This document shows positions 5,543-10,149 of a stretch of DNA of 10,149 nucleotides, piece after piece. How positions within the stretch are numbered: the stretch's first letter is position 1; each line of letters opens with the position of its first letter. The position numbers were made by a program, and so were the translations under genes. The notes under the pieces were generated by a model that did not search any database, had not been told where the DNA came from, and saw nothing but the letters and a program-made list of their open reading frames with translations. Origin of the DNA: an uncultured Collinsella sp. (GTDB lineage: Bacteria > Actinomycetota > Coriobacteriia > Coriobacteriales > Coriobacteriaceae). The DNA is taken from assembly GCA_900551555.1 (NCBI GenBank), contig URWC01000061.1, forward strand, positions 1 through 10,149. Reading direction: 5' to 3'.

Positions 5543-8500
5543 TTATGCCTCCTTAATGGGTGCCAGCGCCTGAGCCAAATCGGCAGACGTCAGCGGTCGC
5601 AGGGACACCTCAAAGCTGAAGCTCTCAAAACGGGTGCGATAGGAATCGAGCACCTCGGAACCCCAAGAGTTCGAGCCAAGGCCGAGCAGCTGGTCGTTGA
5701 TGTTGACCGTAACCGTGTCGCCCGGGACAAGATCGTAGACATGCTTGGCGTTATCGATAGCCTCGCAGCTATAGGGCCATGCCGAGAACGAGAACGGGTT
5801 GGAAGCGGCGTCGGCTGGACGGGTTACCAGCACGCCGTCACCGTGGCTAGAGCGCAGGGCAACCCAGCGGGTACCCTCGCGGTTGGCGCAGTCCTGAGGC
5901 ATGACGTAGGGCGTGAACATGTCGTCGACCGTAGTGCGGTAATGACCGACCGGGTTGGCGCGCAGCGAGTCCGGATAGTTCTCGCCCGGGCCGTGGCCAT
6001 ACCACTCGACGGCACGATCACAACCGGGAACCTCGAAGGAGATGCCGATGCGCGGGATAATGTCCGAATAGTCGCCGTAGGGCTCGCCGGAAACCTTGAG
6101 GTCGACGCGACCGCTCGGAAGCACGGTGTAGACGAGCTCGACGCGCATGCCGAACGCGCGGACGGGAGGAGCGATACGCTGGCTCACGGTAACGACGACC
6201 GCATTGCCGTCCTGCTTCCAAGAAACCTTGCGGGTAGACGTCTGCATCACATCGATGAAGTTGTCCTTCCACAGGGAGTCATACTCCTGGGCGTGGTTAT
6301 CGACGAGCGGATGCCAAAAACCAACCTGGGGACCGGAGGTCATGACGTCGCGGCCGGATGCCTTCCACTCGCTCACGGTACCGTTGACCTTGCTGAAGGT
6401 CAGCTCGCCGTTGAGGGAGTGAATGCGAATCTCCTGCTCGGTCTCCTCAACCGTAAGCTCAGGACGAGTGGGAGCCGCGATGGCCGGCGCCGGATGGTTT
6501 GCGATGGCAAACTGGCTTGCGCCCAGCTGGAACATCGGCTCGCACCAGGTGTGAACCGCCATGGTATAGGCGTGCACGGTCAGCAGGGTCTCGCCCACTG
6601 CAGCGTCGCGAATCACCAGTGGCAGCTGGACGGACTCGCCGGGGGCAACCGCACCGGGCATGAGCGTCTTGCGGCAGACCACGTCGCCGTCCACCAGGGT
6701 CTCGGCCGACAGGCAAACATCTTCGAGGGTGGTAAACCAACGCTTGTTGGTGACGGTCAGCTCGCCCGCCTCGGCGTCATAAGCCATGCGGACCGGGCAG
6801 ATGACCTGGCCGTACTCGGTAAGGCCCGGGCTCGGCTGCTGCCAGGGGAACACCATGCCGTCGATGCAGAAGTTGCTGTTGTTGGGGTAATCGCCGTTGT
6901 CGCCGCCATACATGTCGTAGGCAACGCCGTCCTCGGTCACAGCAGCCAGACCGTGATCGCACCATTCCCAAATAAACTGGCCTTGGATGCAATCCCAGCG
7001 ATCGAAGACCTCCTGGTACTCGGACAGGCCTCCGGGACCATTACCCATGGAGTGGCCGTACTCGCAGTTGATGCGCGGCTTAGGGAACGGATGCTCGCCA
7101 AAGTCGTTCATCTGCGACACGCGGGAGTACATCGTGGAAATGACGTCGACGGTATCGGCGTTGCGATCCTCCTCGTAGTGGACCGGACGACCGTCGAGCT
7201 CGTGAGCTTTGGCGTACATCGCGCGGATGTTGCAGCCATAGCCGCTCTCGTTGCCCATCGACCACATGATGATGCACGCGTGGTTGCGCTCCTGCATCAC
7301 CAGGCGTTCGATGCGGTCAACGTAAGCCGGCTCCCAGGCAGGGTCGTCGGTGACCAGGGCGATATTGCCGATATTCTCGAAGCCGTGGCTCTCCATATCG
7401 GTCTCGGCGACCAGCATGATGCCGTACTCGTCGCACAGCTCGTAGAAGCGCGGGTCGTTGGCGTAGTGGGACGTGCGCACCGCGTTGATGTTGTGCTGCT
7501 TCATGAGCTCCAGGTCACGGCGCATGCGCTCGAGGCCCACGGCGCGGCCCTTGTGATCGTCGTGATCGTGGCGGTTGACGCCATGCATCTTAAAGTAGGT
7601 GCCGTTGAGGTAGATATGATTGCCCTCGACCGTCACCTCGGCAAGACCCTGGCGATGCGGAACGTACTCGCTGACCTCGTCGCCGTCGTAGACCTCAAGC
7701 GTAAGGTCATAGAGGAAGGGGTCCTCGGGGTTCCAGAAGTGGGCATCGGCAACGCTGCACTCGGCATGGCCGTCGACGCACTCGCCTGTAGCGACCACAT
7801 TCTGGCCATCGCTGAGCGTATACACAACGCGGCTTGCGCCCTCGGCAACCGTATCGAGCGTGATCAGGGCGGCATCGCCCTCGCGGTGCGTGCGGAACCT
7901 AAAGTCGACCAGATGCGCGGCGGGACGCTGCATGAGGTACACATCGCGGAAGATGCCCGATGCCCACCACATGTCCTGGTCCTCGATATAGCTACCATCG
8001 CTGTACTGCAGAACCTTGACCGCAAACAGGTTGTCGCCCTCGACGAGCGCGTCGGTCACGTCAAACTCGGCGGACAGGCGCGAACCCTTGGTCATGCCGA
8101 TAAACTTGCCGTTGACATACAGCTCGCCGTAGCTCTCGATACCGTCGAAGCGAATGATCTCGCGAGCGCCGGCAGGCACGGCGGGAAGGTTGACGATGCG
8201 CTGGTAGACGCCCGTGGGGTCGTCGGAGGGAACGAACGGCTGATCCACCGGGAACGGAAAACCCTCATCGGTGTAGGCAAGGTTACCATAGCCGTCTACC
8301 TGCCACAGGTGCGGAACCTCCACGTGATCCCACTCGGGCTCGTACGTGCAAAGCGCCTCGTTGGAGACGGCCGCGGGGCCCTCAAAAAGGCGGAACTGCC
8401 ACGAGCCGGACAGCTGGACAAATCCGCGCGACAGCTCGCGGCTGTACGTAGCGGCGAGATCGGCGGTCTCATAACCCATAAAGTACGCATGGGGTGCCAG

Positions 8501-8551
8501 GCGGTTCCTGTGGGTGAGCGCTTGGTTTTCCCAATCGTTAATGGCGTCCAT
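5543..8551 (-). CDS. ebgA: Beta-galactosidase large (alpha) subunit, GH2, EbgA-like
   Basis: A 1002-residue cytoplasmic glycoside hydrolase of family 2 that hydrolyses beta-galactosides. The order is: N-terminal jelly-roll domain (about 20-210, with YTDEGFPFP at 93-101 and MWWASGIFRD at 194-203), Ig-like domain (about 215-305), TIM barrel (about 310-590), and Ig-like and C-terminal beta-sandwich domains (about 700-990). The acid/base Glu435 is in SMGNESGYG. The nucleophile Glu497 is in NCEYGHSMGN. Glu387 and His389 in DMESHG match the LacZ magnesium site. Likeness to E. coli EbgA (1030 residues) is strong throughout, including LLGLGSNSWGSEVLDS near the end, so EbgA is favoured over LacZ; the ebgC gene next to it agrees. 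AAGGAG stands 7 bases before the ATG. The start WENQALTHRNR is typical. Two residues that mutate in evolved E. coli Ebg (Asp92, Trp977) correspond here to Asp95 and Trp963, the unevolved state. Confidence 0.97.
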   Translation of the reverse strand: MDAINDWENQALTHRNRLAPHAYFMGYETADLAATYSRELSRGFVQLSGSWQFRLFEGPAAVSNEALCTYEPEWDHVEVPHLWQVDGYGNLAYTDEGFPFPVDQPFVPSDDPTGVYQRIVNLPAVPAGAREIIRFDGIESYGELYVNGKFIGMTKGSRLSAEFDVTDALVEGDNLFAVKVLQYSDGSYIEDQDMWWASGIFRDVYLMQRPAAHLVDFRFRTHREGDAALITLDTVAEGASRVVYTLSDGQNVVATGECVDGHAECSVADAHFWNPEDPFLYDLTLEVYDGDEVSEYVPHRQGLAEVTVEGNHIYLNGTYFKMHGVNRHDHDDHKGRAVGLERMRRDLELMKQHNINAVRTSHYANDPRFYELCDEYGIMLVAETDMESHGFENIGNIALVTDDPAWEPAYVDRIERLVMQERNHACIIMWSMGNESGYGCNIRAMYAKAHELDGRPVHYEEDRNADTVDVISTMYSRVSQMNDFGEHPFPKPRINCEYGHSMGNGPGGLSEYQEVFDRWDCIQGQFIWEWCDHGLAAVTEDGVAYDMYGGDNGDYPNNSNFCIDGMVFPWQQPSPGLTEYGQVICPVRMAYDAEAGELTVTNKRWFTTLEDVCLSAETLVDGDVVCRKTLMPGAVAPGESVQLPLVIRDAAVGETLLTVHAYTMAVHTWCEPMFQLGASQFAIANHPAPAIAAPTRPELTVEETEQEIRIHSLNGELTFSKVNGTVSEWKASGRDVMTSGPQVGFWHPLVDNHAQEYDSLWKDNFIDVMQTSTRKVSWKQDGNAVVVTVSQRIAPPVRAFGMRVELVYTVLPSGRVDLKVSGEPYGDYSDIIPRIGISFEVPGCDRAVEWYGHGPGENYPDSLRANPVGHYRTTVDDMFTPYVMPQDCANREGTRWVALRSSHGDGVLVTRPADAASNPFSFSAWPYSCEAIDNAKHVYDLVPGDTVTVNINDQLLGLGSNSWGSEVLDSYRTRFESFSFEVSLRPLTSADLAQALAPIKEA
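5548..5554 (-). promoter_or_regulatory. ebgC ribosome binding site embedded in the end of ebgA
   Basis: AAGGAGG on the minus strand spans the last codons of ebgA (Lys-Glu-Ala) and lies 8 bases before the ebgC ATG. Ribosomes finishing ebgA stop on this site, which fixes the ebgC start and suggests coupled translation. Confidence 0.85.
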
Positions 8552-8586
8552 GGTGATGCTCCTTCGTCATCGTAGTGCTTCTTTGT

Positions 8587-8598
8587 GCAACCGGTTGT
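8587..8598. promoter_or_regulatory. Operator O1 for the LacI-type regulator, over the ebgA start point
   Basis: GCAACCGGTTGT with perfect 10-bp core CAACCGGTTG (8588-8597), within the longer shared block TGTGCAACCGGTTGTCC. The central CG step and dyad symmetry are typical of LacI-family operators. It lies 5-10 bases downstream of the predicted ebgA -10 box, so bound repressor would cover the transcription start. Confidence 0.85.
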
Positions 8599-8602
8599 CC
8601 TT

Positions 8603-8632
8603 ATCTTACGGGCGGTGCAAAAATCTGTGCAA
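8603..8632 (-). promoter_or_regulatory. Predicted ebgAC promoter
   Basis: On the minus strand the -35 box TTGCAC (8627-8632) is separated by 18 bases from the -10 box TAAGAT (8603-8608). The start point would fall about 8596, giving a 45-base leader before the ebgA ATG. The -35 box is part of operator O2 and the start falls in O1. The boxes are imperfect, so the call rests largely on this arrangement with the operators. Confidence 0.6.
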
Positions 8633-8640
8633 CCGGTTGT
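8629..8640. promoter_or_regulatory. Operator O2, over the ebgA -35 box
   Basis: A second identical GCAACCGGTTGT, core 8630-8639, within the same TGTGCAACCGGTTGTCC block as O1. Its centre is 42 bases from O1, four turns of the helix, so both sites face the same side. An extra half-site, GGTGCAA (8614-8620), lies between O1 and O2. Confidence 0.85.
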
Positions 8641-8673
8641 CCGCCGAACGGTCGATTTTGCCGGATTAACGGT

Positions 8674-8691
8674 GCAACCGGTTGTACAACC
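8674..8691. promoter_or_regulatory. Operator O3 with an overlapping extra half-site
   Basis: GCAACCGGTTGT (8674-8685, core 8675-8684) is followed at once by ACAACC. The right half-site GGTTG is thus shared by a second perfect palindrome, GGTTGTACAACC (8680-8691). The centre is 45 bases from O2. The composite could hold repressor in two alternative registers, or support looping to O1/O2. Confidence 0.8.
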
Positions 8692-8707
8692 ATGCTACTT
8701 ATGTCAC

Positions 8708-8719
8708 CCTAAGCTTAGG
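8708..8719. promoter_or_regulatory. 12-bp perfect palindrome, possible second regulator site
   Basis: CCTAAGCTTAGG is a perfect 12-bp palindrome lying 17 bases beyond O3 towards ebgR. It does not share the operator core, so if functional it would bind a different protein. It is a single copy and may be chance. Confidence 0.3.
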
Positions 8720-8861
8720 TACACAGCACAGGGCATCGTTCTTGAACTCACAGGCAACTGCCGCGCCTGCCTATGTCTCGCCCATGCATGCCGTGCTCAG
8801 TCGCAGTTTGATTGCAAAACGACACCGGTCACCGGATACCATGAACGCCCTTCACGCGCGC

Positions 8862-8867
8862 TATAGT
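8862..8867 (+). promoter_or_regulatory. Possible -10 box for ebgR
   Basis: TATAGT matches the -10 consensus at five of six bases and would give a 5' leader of about 54 bases. No good -35 box stands upstream; the nearest motif is a short inverted repeat CCGGT-C-ACCGG (8825-8835) that might be an activator or repressor site. The regulator's leader region (8720-8860) otherwise shows nothing I can name. Confidence 0.4.
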
Positions 8868-8927
8868 AATCTGTATCCGCATTAGCCTTTATCGATACCC
8901 CACCGACCCAATTGCACAGGAGACGCC

Positions 8928-9944
8928 ATGACCCAACCAGCACGCACCGCACCCACGCTTGCCGAGGTTGCTGAAGCTGCCGGCGTATCGCGCTCCACAG
9001 CATCGCGAGCACTCAACGATTCGCCCCGCATTAGCGAGGAGACCAAAAAACGCGTCCGCGCAGCAGCGAAAAAGATTAACTTCGTTCCCAACGCACGCGG
9101 CCGGGCACTCGCCGTCGGACGCACGGAAATTATCGCCGTACTGGTTACCGAGCCTTTGAGCGAGCTGTTTAGCGATCCCACCTACAGTGAGTTTTTAAGC
9201 GGTATTACCGAGGAACTTTCGGAGTCGTCTTACCTACCCGTGATCTTGCAGGCATCTTCCTCGCATGAGCGCAATCGCGCACGCGAGCATTTTGAGCGTC
9301 GCTCGTTTGACGCCGTCATCGACGTCTCGCCCTACAAGGGCAGTGAGCTGCTCGAGGTACTGCGTGAGCTGAGCGTACCCACCGTGTTGTGCGGCCAGCT
9401 CGAGGGCCACCCCTATCGCGATGTGTTCTCGACGGTCTACTCCGACGACGAAGAGGGCGGACGCTTTGCGGCGCGCGCTATGAAAGATCACGGACGCAAG
9501 GACATCGTTGCCGTGCTGGGGCCGCAGGATAACCCCGCCGTCATCGACCGCCTTCGCGGCTACCGTGCAATTTTGGGCGAAAGCCTTCCGGATGAAAATG
9601 TCATCTATACCGGATGGAGCAGCGGAGACGGCTACCAAGCCACGCGGCGGTTGCTCGCGCGCGAAATACATGCCGACGGTGTGCTATGCGGATCGGACCG
9701 TATCGCAACCGGCGTTATCGCCGCATTCAACGAAGCAGGAATTAGCGTACCCAAAGACATTTCGGTCGTGGGCTTCGATGACCACGAGGTCGCAGCTCGC
9801 AGCGTCCCCGCGTTGACGACCATTCGTCAGCCGCTTCGCGAGGAAGGCCGCATGGCCGCAGGCATTGCGCTCGATATGATCAATGGCGCCGTACCCACCA
9901 CCACCGTCATGCACATGCAGCTCGTTCAGAGAGACTCACTGTAG
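8928..9944 (+). CDS. ebgR: LacI-family transcriptional repressor of the ebg operon
   Basis: A 338-residue DNA-binding regulator. The N-terminal helix-turn-helix spans about 10-32 (TLAEVAEAAGVSRSTASRALN), and the hinge helix is NARGRAL (55-61). Leu61 is at the position that opens the central CG step of the operator in LacI. The residues that set operator choice (Tyr17-Gln18 in LacI) are Arg22-Ser23 here. From about 66 on comes a periplasmic-binding-protein-like effector domain: EIIAVLVTEP (67-76), DAVIDVSP (128-135), the GDGYQATRRLL segment (233-243), DGVLCGSDRIATGV (250-263), VVGFDDHEVA (280-289) and TTIRQPLREEG (297-307). The ATG follows AGGAG closely. It is divergent from ebgA with three matching operators between them, so it is very likely the ebgAC repressor. 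The inducer is probably a galactoside but cannot be named. In E. coli, ebgR lies on the same strand as ebgAC; here it is divergent. Confidence 0.93.
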   Translation: MTQPARTAPTLAEVAEAAGVSRSTASRALNDSPRISEETKKRVRAAAKKINFVPNARGRALAVGRTEIIAVLVTEPLSELFSDPTYSEFLSGITEELSESSYLPVILQASSSHERNRAREHFERRSFDAVIDVSPYKGSELLEVLRELSVPTVLCGQLEGHPYRDVFSTVYSDDEEGGRFAARAMKDHGRKDIVAVLGPQDNPAVIDRLRGYRAILGESLPDENVIYTGWSSGDGYQATRRLLAREIHADGVLCGSDRIATGVIAAFNEAGISVPKDISVVGFDDHEVAARSVPALTTIRQPLREEGRMAAGIALDMINGAVPTTTVMHMQLVQRDSL

Positions 9945-9948
9945 GAAA

Positions 9949-10104
9949 CTGGGCCGGGCTTTCCGCTAGGCTGCTTTAGCGGAAAGCCCGGCCCATTCCG
10001 AACGCCGATTCTGGGATGTACTTTCCGCCAGAAGCTCAACCGGAAAGTGCGACCCGTTATTTGGCTGGATTCTGGGTCGCAGTTTCCGCGACGTCCGGTC
10101 ACCC
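9949..10104. repeat. Tandem array of a 61-62-bp palindromic unit, two and a half copies
   Basis: Units begin with CTGGG at 9949, 10011 and 10072. In each, TTTCCGC begins 11 bases later, and in the first two CGGAAAG follows at 31 and 30 bases, then CCC. Units 1 and 2 end in a run of G/C-rich sequence before the next ATTCTGGG-like junction. Unit 3 is degenerate after TTTCCGC. Each intact unit can fold as a hairpin. No protein is encoded here. Confidence 0.7.
9950..9995 (+). terminator. 19-bp perfect hairpin just after ebgR
   Basis: Arms 9950-9968 and 9977-9995 are perfect complements (core GGGCCGGGCTTTCCGCTA) with an 8-base loop. It begins 5 bases after the ebgR stop. It lacks a U-tract, so intrinsic termination is uncertain. 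It is also the first unit of the tandem repeat array that follows, so it may act in mRNA 3'-end protection or be a mobile palindromic repeat. Confidence 0.5.
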
Positions 10105-10149
10105 TATGCCCTCGCAACCTCGGCATATAAAAAACGAGGGAAAGCACAC

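Noticed and set aside
4982..8575. A 1197-codon open frame on the plus strand, antisense to ebgA and ebgC
   Set aside because: It lies opposite two strongly identified genes, has low-complexity Ala/Val/His/Arg-rich composition, and shows no recognisable domain. It is the expected by-product of GC-biased third codon positions.
8585..8866. A 93-codon frame in the ebgA-ebgR gap
   Set aside because: It runs through all three operators and the predicted promoter, starts without a ribosome binding site, and has no recognisable content.
10105..10140. Hairpin at the right edge (TATGCC / GGCATA or CCCTCG / CGAGGG) next to an A6 run
   Set aside because: The two pairings compete, neither is followed by a U-tract on its strand within the window, and a possible terminator using CGAGGG would need sequence beyond the edge.
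9926..10147. A 73-codon minus-strand frame after ebgR
   Set aside because: It is made of the palindromic repeat units and has no ribosome binding site or domain; the palindromes explain its openness.

Overview
The window looks like chromosomal DNA of a GC-rich gut actinobacterium, most plausibly Coriobacteriia (Collinsella-like). This is inferred from GC-rich third codon positions, AGGAGG-type ribosome binding sites and the gene mix. It is not proven: there is no rRNA or other marker gene here. All six genes can be placed, and five can be assigned to a family. Coding strands are mostly minus, with two plus-strand genes (the acetyltransferase and the LacI-type regulator).

Left part (1-2985). 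The 5' part of an unrecognised minus-strand gene runs off the left edge. It lies just downstream of purH, the bifunctional enzyme for the last two steps of IMP synthesis, with a compact terminator hairpin in the gap. Divergent from purH is a GNAT-family N-acetyltransferase.

Middle (2986-3466). This convergent, non-coding 480-bp stretch holds no gene but is full of structure. It has a cluster of GGGAC-type short repeats, then a 234-bp A+T-richer element bounded by 37-bp inverted repeats with a second long hairpin inside. Last comes a strong terminator for the permease that follows. The permease is a 12-TM APC-superfamily amino-acid transporter of the YjeM/GadC type.

Right part (5084-9944). 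This is a complete Ebg-type beta-galactosidase locus. ebgA (GH2 catalytic subunit) and ebgC (small subunit) form a translationally coupled minus-strand operon. A LacI-family repressor (ebgR) is transcribed divergently. The 376-bp gap between ebgA and ebgR contains three copies of a GTGCAACCGGTTGT operator. One sits over the predicted ebgA start point, one over its -35 box, and one further upstream is fused to an extra half-site. The simplest model is that EbgR represses ebgAC by binding these sites, possibly with looping, until a galactoside inducer is present. No obvious sugar transporter is in the window.

After ebgR the DNA carries two and a half tandem copies of a 61-62-bp palindromic unit (CTGGG...TTTCCGC...CGGAAAG...CCC). 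Its stem is kept between copies by compensating changes. The most interesting unexplained signals are this tandem array, the 234-bp inverted-repeat element, and the three-operator ebg control region.
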